A stretch of DNA of 64,000 bases from positions 21,719,501 to 21,783,500 of the forward strand of contig BSBM01000753.1 of NCBI GenBank assembly GCA_027924585.1, read 5' to 3'. Of the stretch, positions 1 to 10,370 are shown one piece after another. The translations under genes were made by a program, and so were the position numbers. Below the pieces are notes generated by a model that was not told the origin of the DNA, made no database searches, and saw only the letters and a list, made by a program, of their open reading frames with translations. Each line of letters starts with the position of its first letter. The stretch's first letter is position 1. The DNA comes from Larix kaempferi (lineage: Eukaryota; Streptophyta; Pinopsida; Pinales; Pinaceae).

Positions 1-696
1 AGTATTTTGATCATTTACATTTTCAGTCATACATGCACCTTTAGGGTTTGCATGCATCCCAGTCATTAGTCTAGCACCTAGCCCTTAGTTAGCCATCCCC
101 TAGGAGCTTCTCACTATTCAGTTTTAGCCTTCCAGTTGCTTAATGCACCTTTCTTCCTTGATTTTAGGGAGCAACTCGCCCTTCTTCACCTACCAGTCCA
201 GTTGTCTTCAGTTTACACTCAGTTACACTCAATTACACTTAGTTACACTCAGTTACACTCAGTTACACTTAGTTACACTTAGTTACACTGAGTTACACCT
301 ACCAGAGTTAGTTTGACTGATGGTTGACAGTTACTGGAGCATTGATGACTCCACTGATGATGATGAAGACTTTCAGTTGTGCTCCGATGATCATGAGGAC
401 ACCTAGTTGTGATCCGATGACACTCTATTGATATTATGATCACTCTAAGAGGCTAATTCGAATTTCCACCTTGGGCATTTGAATCCTCTCTACCATTGTA
501 CTATTTATTTGTCCATATTGTGATTAATTAACTAATGTGTGTGAAGTATTATTGCTTCTATCCGAGTTCTACTGTACCATATTATTATGTTGCTCATTAT
601 ACTGTATTGTTCACACTTCTTCTATTTTCCTGCTTAATCATAATTACTCTTGTGAGGTATACATCATCTCTTCGATCTGCTGTGAGGATTTTCACA
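1..696 (+). repeat. LTR remnant of the C/F copia family, cut by the window start
   Basis: The sequence follows the LTRs of elements C and F in order: a TTTGCATGCAT block near 45, a 'cttcttcacctaccagtcca' block at 181-200, and a 3' end that reads TGTGAGG.ATACATCATCTCTT and finishes in TTTTCACA at 696. No primer-binding site follows, so this is a solo LTR or the 3' LTR of an element lying to the left. The small ORF at 537-719 lies wholly inside it and is not a gene. Confidence 0.8.
211..300. repeat. 10-bp minisatellite (AGTTACACTY)9 inside the LTR
   Basis: Nine consecutive 10-bp units, consensus AGTTACACTC/T, run from 211 to 300 with single-base variants. The same place in the C LTRs holds a weaker 'agttatattgagttat' motif on the minus strand, so this looks like a local expansion of an ancestral short repeat. 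Confidence 0.85.
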
Positions 697-1185
697 AAAG
701 AAACATAATCACAAGATAGACACAGATTTATCCTGGGAAACCCTCATGGGGTAGAAAATCCAACAAAACTTCCTCAATATAGATGATCAAAAGTACAACG
801 ATGAAATCCCCAAAACAAGATCTCCTTCTCCTTCGCAGATATCTCTCTCTCTCTCCTATGCACAATACACAAGTGAGTGTGTGTCTAAATGAGGAGCACA
901 CCTCCTCTATTTGTACTTTATCTCTCACTTGAAATTTTACCCAGCTAGGTTGGCCCCATAACTAAATGACCAATTACTAACCAGGCTGACTTCTCTGGGG
1001 GACTTAAACACCCCATTACAACTAACTCTAGGGGAACTAATGCCCCGACTTGCATGGGAGTTTTTACCTCAATGAATTTACATTATTAAATATAATAAAT
1101 ACATCCCGATGGAGGAATAAAACATCTCTGAATAATAATAATAAAGTACAAATAAAATATTCTTTGAAGTTACAATATTTCAACA
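697..1185 (-). repeat. Old LTR fragment of the A/B copia family
   Basis: Read on the minus strand this matches the B LTR in order. It starts with TGTTGAAATATTGTAACTTC at 1185, then the 'tattcctcc' block, a TATA-bearing stretch, and the 'gggtttcccaggataaat' region near 740. The LTR end is lost where it meets the LTR at 1-696, so one may have inserted into the other. It is clearly more diverged from B than the solo LTR at 6346-6953. Confidence 0.7.
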
Positions 1186-1369
1186 TCCTCCGCTATGTTA
1201 TTGGAAGTATCATGGATGGAAGAAACAAAATATATAAATATCTTGGGTGGTACAATAACCCCTACATGTTCCTAAGGCACTACATCAATAATGTTGACAT
1301 TCTCCCTGATGACGAGAGGAAATACTGACAAAATAAAATATCTCAGAATCACACTATATATATTGGAAG

Positions 1370-1945
1370 CTAGATCTACATGTTCCTTCTAAGATATAGA
1401 ACCTAATATATCTTAAAGACCATGATCTAGCCCTGTAAACTAGACAAAAAAAATTCTAGCCCCGGAAAGCCTAATGTGGACCTAGAACCCTAGAGACCTA
1501 ATCTAGAATACTTATCTATCCCTAGAGATGTAACCGAGTCCTGGAGACCTAAGCTAGACATATAGAAGCTAGTATAGCTTATAGACCCCAATCTAGCCCT
1601 AGAAACCAGACAAAAAAAAATGTAGCCCTGGAAAGCCTAATGTGGACCTAGAACTAATCTAGAATACGTGTCTATCCCTAGAGACGTAACCTAGCCCCAG
1701 AGACCTAAACTAGCCATATAGAACCTAATCTAGCTTATAGACCCTGATCTAGCCCTAGAAACTAGACAAAAACAAATCTAGCCCTAGAAAGCCTAATGTG
1801 GACCTAGAACCTTGGAGACCTAATCTAGAATACTTATCTATCCCTAGAGACATAACCTATCCACAGAGACCTAATCTAGCCATATAGAACCTAATCTAGC
1901 TTATAGACCCTGATCTAGCACTAGAAACTAGACAAAAACAGATCT
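1370..1945. repeat. Tandem repeat, ~165-bp unit, about 3 copies
   Basis: Three successive copies of a CTAG-rich unit are visible. Landmarks are 'agacaaaaa' followed by 'tagcccyrgaaagcctaatg' near 1442, 1607 and 1765, each followed by 'taatctagaatac', 'tatccctagaga' and 'catatagaacctaatctagc'. A fourth partial start occurs near 1930, where the ~350-bp satellite begins. No coding potential is seen. The 1186-1369 spacer before it holds nothing I recognise. Confidence 0.85.
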
Positions 1946-3742
1946 AGAGACACCTGGCACCCTGTTTCCATTCAGGGATGTTTTGAGGATTTGCTCTGGG
2001 GGCATGAAAATCGAACGAATGGGAAGAACAAGGATCCATCATCTCCCACACATGCATATGACCAGTGTGGATGTGTTCATGATGGCCATGCACGCCCGAG
2101 ATCCTTCACTAAGAAAAACCCTAGTTCCGGATATGGCCCAATATCACCGTTTCCAGGAATTTGAGTCATGGTGGGGGGGTCCCACAGCTATAACCTGACA
2201 TCCTGAATATATCATAATCGACAAATTCGTGATCAGAGTCACAGTTTTGGTGCTATGGGCATTTTTTCTAGGTACCCTGTGGTCATTCAAGGACACTTTG
2301 AGGATTTGCTTTGGGGGCACAAAACTCGAACCGATGAGTGGAACGGGGTTCCATCGGCTCCCACATGTGCATATGGCTAGTGTGGATGTGTTCACGATGG
2401 CCACGCACAGTCGGGAGCCTTTAGATAAAAAATGATCCCCTTACGAAAAATTGGCATGGTCTTCACTGAGCAAAACCCTAGTTCTGGAGATGGCACACTA
2501 GCACTGTTTCCTGGAATTTGAGTCATAGTGGGGGGTCCCAAAGCTAGAACCCGACATCCTGTATCCATTTGAATCAATGGCTTCGTAATCAGAGTCACGG
2601 TTTTGGTTCTATGTGAATTTTTTCCATGAACCCCGTGACCATTTAGGGATGCTTTGAGGATTTTCTCTGGGGGCACGAAATTCAAACCAACAAGCAGAAT
2701 GGGATCCTGTCAGCTCTCACACGTGCATATGGCCACTATGGATGCATTCCTGATGGCCACGCATGCCCGAGATACTTCAAATCCAAATTGACCCCCTTGC
2801 ACAAAATTGGCATGGCCTTCACTAAGCAAAATCCTAGTTCCGGTGATGGAAAAATAAAATTGTTTTCGAGTGTTTGAGTCATTGTGGGGGGGGTCCCATT
2901 GCTAGAACCTGACATCTTGAATCCATCGGAATCGACGGCTTCATGATCGGAGTAAAGGTTTTGGTGCTATCGACATTTTTTCTAGGCATCTCGTGGCCAT
3001 TTAGGGACATTTTGAGGATTTCCTCCGGGGGCACAAAACTTGAACCAGTGAGAAAAATGGGGTTCCATCATCTCCCACACATGCATATGGCTAGTATGGA
3101 TGTGTTCATGATGGCTATGCATGCCTGGGAGCCTTCGTATTAGAATTGACCCCCTTGTGCAAAATTAGTGTGGCCTTGACTGAGCAAAACCCTAGTCTCG
3201 GATTTGGAACAATAGCACTATTTCCTGGCATTTGAGTCACAGTGGGGGGGGGGTCCCACATCTAGAACCCATTAGAATCGATGGCTTCACGATTGGAGTC
3301 ACGGTTTTGGTGCTATGGGAATTTTTGCAGGCACCCCATGGACATTCAAGGGCACTTTGAGGATTTTCTCTAGGGGCACGAAACCTGAACCGGTGAGCAG
3401 AACTGGGTTCTGTTAGCTCCCACATGTGCTAATGGCCACTATGGATGTGTTCACGATGGCCATGCTCTCCCGGGAGCCTTTAGATCAGAAATGATCCCCT
3501 TATGCAAAATTGGCATGGTCTTCACTAAGAAAAACCCTAGCTCTGGAGATGGCACAATAGCACCGTTTCTGTGCATTTGAGGCACAGTGGGGGGGGCCTC
3601 TAGCTGAAACCTGGTGTCTTGAATCCATTGGAATTGATAGATTCACGACTAGAGTCATGGTTTTGGTGCTATGGGTATTTTTTTTAGGCACCTCGTGGCC
3701 ATTCAGGGACACTTTGAGGATTTGCTCTGGGGGAACGAAACC
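1946..3742. repeat. ~350-bp satellite array, left block (about 5 units)
   Basis: The landmark 'gaggatttgctctggggg' recurs near 1985, 2311, 2654, 3012, 3357 and 3714, giving a unit of 326-358 bp. Each unit also carries a run of 6-9 G before a 'tccc' or 'cctc', a 'cacatgtgcatatggcc' segment, and an AAAACCCTAGTTC segment containing the telo-box motif AAACCCTA, mutated in some units. Small ORFs on both strands recur from unit to unit and are repeat-derived. The array resumes after element D at 41774. Confidence 0.9.
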
Positions 3743-4077
3743 TATTAGAGGAGCCTAAGTCGGTCGCTTGAATAGGTCCTCCGTTCAACCAGTTCTTGAA
3801 ACATGTCAAACCGTTTTGTAGGTCACTATAGGTCGATTTAGTTAGTGAATTGACAGGTCATTATGTAATTGTCTGTAAACCATATATATAGGCTTGAGAT
3901 CCGGATACATAGGTAGCACCGGGTCATTGTAAAGAACTTCTGTACATATTCTGTTGAGTAATAGAAAGACTTGTTGGCTCTGCCTCCATAACTTATCTTG
4001 TGTTCATATCTATATCTTTGCTTGTTTATTCTATAACATGTATCATTGGTAACTATGCAATCCACTTGACTACAACA
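3743..4077 (+). repeat. Element D 5' LTR
   Basis: Aligns along its whole length with 41432-41768. It begins TATTAGAGG rather than the usual TG and ends ACAACA. A TATATATA box lies at 3883-3890, inside a block ('ctgtaaaccatatatatagg') kept in both LTRs, and marks the likely promoter. AATAGAAAGAC near 3959 is also shared. Confidence 0.85.
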
Positions 4078-4078
4078 T

Positions 4079-4096
4079 TGGTTTCGTTGCCGGTGA
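4079..4096 (+). other. Element D primer-binding site (tRNA-Asp-like)
   Basis: TGGTTTCGTTGCCGGTGA lies one base after the 5' LTR. It differs at a few positions from TGGCGCCGTTGCCGGGGA, the tRNA-Asp-type primer site common in plant Ty3/gypsy elements. This fixes D on the plus strand. Confidence 0.75.
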
Positions 4097-5609
4097 TACA
4101 TGCATAGGATGATAATGAGCATGACCAAATGATATTAGAACATGCGATAAGGGAATGGTGGGAGATAAATATAGCAAAATATCTGGAAAATTATGCTAGA
4201 AGAAACAAGTTGACTATCGTTCAAGCAAGGGAGAAGTTCTTTTCTGAAACACATGAAAATTTTGTTGAGTCCATGCCGTTCTCATTGAAGAATCTCTTGG
4301 ATGAGAATACTAGCAGATGAAAAAGATCGACAATTGCTAAAAACACTAACCAGAGGAGGCCTCACAAATTTATTTGAATTGTGCGAAAGAAATGCTGACG
4401 AGTTTTGCGAAGAACGTACAATTGAGGAGTAAGTATCTAACGATAACGTGAAGGAAAGGTTCTATAACGATCTCACTGACCAATTTATCTGTTCTTTACT
4501 AATGCTTTTGTTTAAATTCTTGATCGACAATGGAGCAACGCATATTGTCGAACCTCGACCACTGTTGTTACCACCGCTCCTGAACATGAACTGGAAAGAA
4601 AAAAAAGAAAGTGGGAAATATTTGTGAAAGAGAGAGAGTGGAAATATTTCCCGAGCAAATGAATTGTTGCATCATCCTAGTTCTTTAAAGATCTTCGAGT
4701 CAGCAATGGGGGGGTAACCGACCACATTTAGAATGGAGTAGATGAATAATGGTTGACAGAAGAAAACATGATATGGCCAGTAGTGAAAAATCTAAAACTT
4801 TCGACAAAGATAGAATGATGATACATAAAATCAGTCCACATATCCAAAATATTGAAATATAAAAGAGGAGGAAGAGGTGCAAATAAATAAGGGAGCATAC
4901 TAGTGCATTCTAGAAAAAAAAGAAGGTCGGGTATAGTGACATATGCAACAGGAAATCTATCAGAGTCGATTCGAGCTCGACAGGAAGAGGGCGATGATGA
5001 ACCATTGTCACCAATGGATGAAGACTTATGGATGGAGCACGGAAGCACTCTCCAAGTGAGTATGCCTGAGGTTATAACCATGCCCTCCCCACTACATTTG
5101 ACTTAGAGTGCCCAAGTACAAGAAACCGTCGAAGAAGATTTAGGACTTCATGCTGGCCAATATGGTATTTGGAGTCGATAGAACAACGAAGGTAATGAGG
5201 TTGATAGATTATTGATCCATGACATAACAAGGGAATTGGGTCACTTTTTAACCCAAATTTTCCAACCGAATTTTTCAACTAATCTATTTAGATCGTGAGA
5301 AAGCGCCCCCTAGCCACTTACAACATTCAATGATTTGTTGAGTTAGTCAAGATCCTTGAAAAGAAGTACAATCCAAATAGAACAGAATTTTACCTGGGTA
5401 TCGACAAAAGCTGCAGAATAAAGTCGACACCCGATAGCTGACGAAGAACTGACCAGTGATATTGTTGTGTAAAGTGAAGAACGCGCATGAACTCCTATCA
5501 GTGCACATCAAGAAATAGTACTCGTAGAAAAAAATCACAAGAGCTTTTATGCCACTGGAAGTAATCCACGATCACCACCTTTAATCTTAGAAGTTAAATT
5601 TGCAGCATT
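4097..5609 (+). pseudogene. Element D 5' leader with degenerate ORF pieces
   Basis: Between the primer-binding site and the gag start I find only short open pieces. One, at 4129-4320 (63 codons, beginning MILEHAIREWWEINIAKYLE), looks like real degraded coding sequence. Another at 4903-5106 is charged and Glu/Arg-rich. Frames are broken by many stops, and no domain is recognised. It may be the N-terminal part of the gag polyprotein or a leader ORF. A 'tttgcag' just before the gag ATG at 5610 could be a splice acceptor, but no donor was identified. Confidence 0.4.
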
Positions 5610-7738
5610 ATGGCACACATGATGACACACCTTCCTTTCTATGAAGGTGACGAAGACCCAAGAAGGTACTGGTTTGTTTGTGCATCAATATGGGAAGCCA
5701 ATGCCATTGTCAACGAAGATCAAAAAATGGCACAATTCGCTAGTGCCCTTCAAAAACACGCCCTTACATGGTACCTCACTTATAAATAAAGAACACCTAC
5801 TGCATCAAAGGCTCGTATAAAACAACAATTTATGTCTTTCTTCAAGACCCTAGATGCAAAATATCTAGGTGCTAAGAAATTGAAAACCACTTCTCAAAAT
5901 CCAACAGAAATTGTCAGGGACTACAAAAAAAGACTCAAAGTCTTCTTGATCCAGATTGAGCATGATATTGAAGAATCCTTATTAGTCCAATGGTGCATGG
6001 CTAGACTAGTACAAAAAATTAGAATACACATCCGTTTCACTGATTTTACTACATATGAAGATGCATTAACAAAAGCATTACAAATAGAAATGGATGATGA
6101 TTATCCTATAGCTCTTGTCGACCACCGCATTAAAGAACAACTGGAGAATATGAAAAAAAACCATTAGTGAAATCAGTCTGCGAGGAGCCAATCTATGGTG
6201 TAAAATATGCTCAACAGTCAGCTATACGAAAGATTATTGTTGACAAGATGACCACCGACAGGATGTCCATTTTGTACAAACAAAATATTTTTGTGACATT
6301 TGCCAATAACATGACTCACATTCAACAAAATATTGTCCCTACAATTGTTAGTTTTTCAGAATTTACTTCAATCTGATCTAGGATCTTAACTGAGAGAACA
6401 ACATGTACAACATATCTACAACATATCAATCATGGACATAGTAATGCAAGGACACAAGAGACAATAGACATACAGAGTTTCACTGGGAAAAACCATAAAG
6501 GTGAAAAACCCCACAACTTCCTCAGAGATAGATAGAGCAATGATACAACCTAAGCATAAGAGATATACTCCTAGCAGCAGCTTCTCCTCCTCCACTAGTG
6601 CGCCACTCTCCAATGAGTGTAAGAGTGAGAAAGTGAGTGATCAAATAAAGTGCCTCCCACACTCTATTTATACTTGACTTGACTTGCCTAATAACCTTTA
6701 CTAGGTCGGCGTTAACTTAACCACATAACATAATGCTGACAGGGCTGACCCCCAATAGGGTGGTCTAATAACCCTTTAACCCACATGACTTATACAGGGC
6801 CGACCCCAACAAGGTGGTCTAATAACCCATCAAGTATAAGTTACGACACTTCCAATATAAATGACGACACTTCCGTATAGAGGAATAATAACATCTCTAT
6901 AGAAATACAATAGACATATATGAAATACATTCCGAAGTTACAAATACATCAACAACAATATGAAGAATGATCAAGCTCGATGGTGCGTAATATGTGACGT
7001 AAAATATCATTCCATGACAGAATGTAACCTAAATTTAAAGAACAAACCGAATTATTACGCAGTTTATCATACCAATGCTGTCGACCAGAGAAACGATAGA
7101 AACGACAGAAATGATAGAAATGAAAGGAACGACGACCAACGATATGATCGAAAAAATGACAACTTCAATCGATGACGAGGATTCCAAAGTCATGGACAAA
7201 ACACTAGAAATCGATACCCCTGACTGTGTCGATGAATACAGTGCTTTACGTGCCTAAGTGAAGAACATCTTTTTGCAGACTATCCCTTCAAAGATTAGAC
7301 AGATCTCAAATTTTGTACGAAGTGTGGGGTGGGTGATCACTTCTTGGAGGATTACCCCACCATACTTGAAAATATTTCTAATAAAAATAATGTTAACATC
7401 TTGTCTAGTGTTCCTAATTTTGATATTTTTAAAACTAAGAATCTTTAGATTGTAACTCGTCAAGGAACTAAAATCAGCGCTGATAACCCGCAAATTAGAA
7501 AAATAAAAGGTAAATATGACTATCCTAATCCAATTGAACATAAGCACTTATATAATAATGCAACAAAAATATTTCAAGAATTAGCATCCCAAGAAGACAA
7601 TGATGAATCTCGACAAAGAAATATTAATGAACTCCTAAATTTAATAACTAAGGAAGAAGCTGTCACGAAGTTTATGGATCTAATGCACACCATTAAAAGT
7701 AAATATGTCAAAGAAAAACAAACTAAAAATCTCTATTG
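5610..7738 (+). pseudogene. gag: Element D gag (capsid and nucleocapsid), broken, split by a solo LTR
   Basis: This is the structural polyprotein that packages element RNA. From the ATG at 5610 a degraded retrotransposon gag reads through LPFYEGDEDP..W, the usual start of the capsid-like domain, has a stop near 5789, and continues as a 111-codon open stretch at 5832-6167. After the solo LTR (6346-6953) come a CCHC zinc knuckle (CVICDVKYHSMTEC, ~6980-7025), an Asn/Asp/Arg-rich linker with repeated RND units (~7085-7135), and two more knuckle-like motifs, CFTCLSEEHLFADY and CTKCGVGDHFLEDY. In both of these the last Cys is replaced by Tyr. Several stops interrupt the frame, so no functional product is expected. 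Sequence after ~7400 is an uncharacterised spacer leading to protease. Confidence 0.75.
6346..6953 (-). mobile_element. Solo LTR of the A/B copia family inserted in D gag
   Basis: This 608-bp LTR reads TGTTGATGTATTTGTAACTT on the minus strand from 6953 and ends ...AAAACTAACA at 6346. It is collinear with the B LTRs, including the TATAAATA box (plus coordinates 6665-6672). Perfect 5-bp target duplications ACAAT flank it at 6341-6345 and 6954-6958, and no internal region is present. It therefore arose by recombination between the two LTRs of a full insertion. Confidence 0.93.
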
Positions 7739-7784
7739 ACTAAGTCAGAGAGATAAAAATGATGCAGTGCAACTTGTCGAGTTA

Positions 7785-8200
7785 GAAATTTAAGGATACT
7801 CTGTTCGACAAGTCTTCCTCGACTTTGGATCACAAGCAAATATCATGACTCAAGATACTTGGGAACAACTCGGTCGACCAAAACTACACGGGTCGAGCAT
7901 CTATCTAAAATTAGGCAACCAAGGATTGATTGAACCAATTGGGGTATGGAAAAATGTCGAAACGTCCATCAAGGGCATAAAAACACAAGTTGACTTTGAA
8001 ATTATTGAACCAAAGGAAGGCTCCAATTCCTTTCCTTCCATAGTTGGCTAACCATGGGGAAGAAATATGAAAGCTTCAATATCACTTGACAAAGATAGGA
8101 TAAAAATCAAAGGAAATGGGAAGAAATTGATTGTGCCAATTCACCCATCACAAGGATAGCCCTGGATAGAACCTTTCGATGACGATGTTAACATCTGACA
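7785..8200 (+). pseudogene. Element D aspartic protease, broken
   Basis: A retropepsin-like segment cuts the polyprotein in intact relatives. The active-site region reads VFLDFGSQANIMTQDTWEQLG around 7813-7875, matching the usual LD.G(S/A)..N(I/L) signature, with D-F-G-S where D-(S/T)-G is most common. A 68-codon open stretch at 7845-8051 follows, then more protease-like sequence after an in-frame stop (SIVG*PWGRNMKASISLDKD). The position between gag and RT is as expected for Ty3/gypsy. At least three in-frame stops make it non-functional. Confidence 0.72.
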
Positions 8201-8318
8201 ATTATATCATGTAATAAATAATGAATACTATATTGAGCCTAACGCAAAAGGGGAGATCCACCTCAGGAGTCCCTCATCTGTTGGATATAATTCAAATGCT
8301 AAAGTCTATGACTGACAA

Positions 8319-9325
8319 ATGGAGAATTATGAATTACAAGCACGAGAATGTTGGATGATTGAAGTTATCCCCCAAAAGAAAATCCAACATTGTTTTTCTA
8401 TCTTTGTCATTCTAAATATTTTAGAAAGAAAAATCAGAGAATATCCGACACTCACACCGGTGAGAAATGAGTCGTCCAGTGTTCCACCATTGAGATACAA
8501 AGAACGAGAATCTCCCTCATCCCATGTCGAGGAAGTGTCAAAGAATATAGGATTACAAGGTCTAATTCAAAGTTTGGTCGAAACCTTCACATGTCAAGCT
8601 GCAAGATGGTGGGATACACATCACTTGAGACTTCAGACATGGACTATAGCGTTGACATACTTTGTTGAAATATTTGGAGGAATTAAACTCATGGCACAAG
8701 AAAAAAATCAATACGATTTTCACACAAGGCCAAGATCCTGAAAAGCATATCGACAATTGCGAAAAAAGAATGGAAAATATTAGGCTACAGAGATGAAAGA
8801 ACCTGGCCACACCTATTCCGAAGTACACTCGAGGATTTACCAAACAAATGGTATAAAATGGAAGAAGCAAGAGGAGAAATATTTATTTGGAAAGAATTGA
8901 GAGAAAATTTCATCAAAGATTTTACATTTTCTACGCAGGACAATCTATTAATAGAAGTAAGCAATCAAGTGAAAAATTTCCTACAACCAGCAAGTAGCAA
9001 AATATTAGCATAGAATCAACAACGACTTGACTGGCAAATTTCTTCATGTAACAATATCAATTTGACTGAACTTCAACACTCAACAAGAATACAAATGGAA
9101 ACAGACAAAACAGAAGGAAAAAGTTTCCAATGGAAACGAGAACATCCAGATATAACAAAGTTGGTTATAAATTTTTTTAATGTTGAATCTTTAGAGGAAA
9201 ATGATCCTGAAAGGTTGACGGAAGCATATTCCCCCCGACATTTACACAATTCAAAGAAGGTGAGCAACATATCAATGAAACTAGAGAACCCGAATGGATG
9301 GGTGCACAGATTAAGATCAAAGAAA
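8319..9325 (+). pseudogene. Element D second gag-like stretch between protease and RT
   Basis: Downstream of protease lies a further degraded coding region. It includes an open 140-codon piece (8319-8741) with CQAARWWDTHHLRLQTWTIA, then after a frameshift TWPHLFRSTLEDLPNKWYKM and IFIWKELRENFIKDFTF, then an 88-codon piece at 9062-9328. Hydrophobic-Trp-Trp and 'FI/TWKELRENF' patterns are typical of retrotransposon gag capsid domains, so D seems to carry two gag-like regions, an unusual layout. Alternatives are a linker of convergent appearance or a fragment of another gypsy element. The last codons (KEINISND, ~9325-9345) lead into the region just upstream of RT, which is then cut by E. Confidence 0.5.
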
Positions 9326-9372
9326 TAAATATATCTAACGACAACAGAACCAAAATGGATAAGATAGGAGAT

Positions 9373-9407
9373 GGGTGATTCCATGAATATGGGTAACTCT
9401 TTTTGGC
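9373..9407 (+). repeat. Element E left terminal inverted repeat
   Basis: GGGTGATTCCATGAATATGG and the following 15 bases pair, ungapped, with the reverse complement of 23759-23793 at 24 of 35 positions. The TTTTT tract and the ATGAA core are kept. Confidence 0.58.
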
Positions 9408-10200
9408 CAAATATGGCGATGAAAAATGGTAATTTTACCCATATATTAAATTGAAGCCCTAGAAATTCATATTTGCCATATGAATTTCAATATCCGGTTA
9501 AAAACAAAATGTAGAGAATTATGTTGGCTTTCCAATGATATTTTTTTTAAAATATACCAATGCTATTTATCATGTCAAATTTTCATTTAATGAAATGTGT
9601 GTCCTCACAAATTTGAAGAGCAATTAACAAGTGGCTTGTGTGCATGCAAAATACTTTAATGTTAAAGTAACAATTTAAAAAGATGAAATATGTGAACCTG
9701 ATCTAGACAGAATGCACTAGTGTGTACATATTTTTATTTTTATTTTCCTTGAAAATTATATTTATTATTATTTTTCAAAACCGACTAGTGAATATTTCAG
9801 TCACATTTTGCACACATGTGCATGTGTGCGACAAATATTTTTATTGTTTACATAATTTGAAAAACTAAAAAATACCATTTTGAAGAGGATGCATTGATGT
9901 AGTGCTTGTATATTTTTTCAAATTTTTTGGATGTGTATTTTGAATGTTGTTGATTTATCTTTGAGCTCATCTGAAGTTGTGGACAGGGTTTTTTAGGGTA
10001 ATAATTAGTAGAAATTTAAAAACAAATGACATACAAAGATACAAATTCGTAAATAATATGTATATGGATAGAGGATTCATTGAAGAATCCAACGGTATCA
10101 AGTCCTCCCATTAATGTGCATTTAATGACATAGTTTAAGCCCTTGAAAGGCAGACAAAACTTTCTTTCTGTAGTGAAAAGGGATTTTGGACTGTTTTTTA
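9408..10200. other. Element E, AT-rich left subterminal region, no gene
   Basis: The stretch is AT-rich with no coding signature. I see no match to the other elements in the window. Confidence 0.5.
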
Positions 10201-10370
10201 GGCCCTCGATCGAGGTATTTGCTTGATTGAGGTTTTTAAAATACCTCGATCGAGGGATAAATGAAACCTCGATCGAGAGTTTGACATAGGCCTCGATCGA
10301 GGTATTTTCAAGCCCTCGATTGAGGTTTATTGCTTGATCAAGGTTTTGTAAAAACACCTTGATCACGGAT
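10201..10370. repeat. Element E left cluster of CCTCGATCGAGG palindromes
   Basis: Within 170 bp there are at least three near-perfect or perfect copies of the 12-bp palindrome CCTCGATCGAGG (first perfect copy 10204-10215), plus decayed copies such as CTCGATTGAGG and CTTGATCAAGG. They are separated by 15-25 bp of AT-rich spacer such as 'tattttcaag'. Many decayed copies differ by C-to-T or G-to-A at CpG. A minus-strand ORF over this region (10016-10486) is an artefact of the repeat. The same motif is clustered at 23521-23740 near the other end, as expected for transposase-binding subterminal repeats. Confidence 0.75.

Noticed and set aside
211-300. CRISPR-like regular repeat
   Set aside because: There are no spacers, the unit is 10 bp, and the setting is a plant LTR.
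537-719. 60-codon ORF near the left edge
   Set aside because: It lies inside an LTR remnant and crosses its end; composition is not gene-like.
1983-3712. Series of 60-100-codon ORFs on both strands
   Set aside because: They recur with the ~350-bp satellite unit and change frame with the indels between units.
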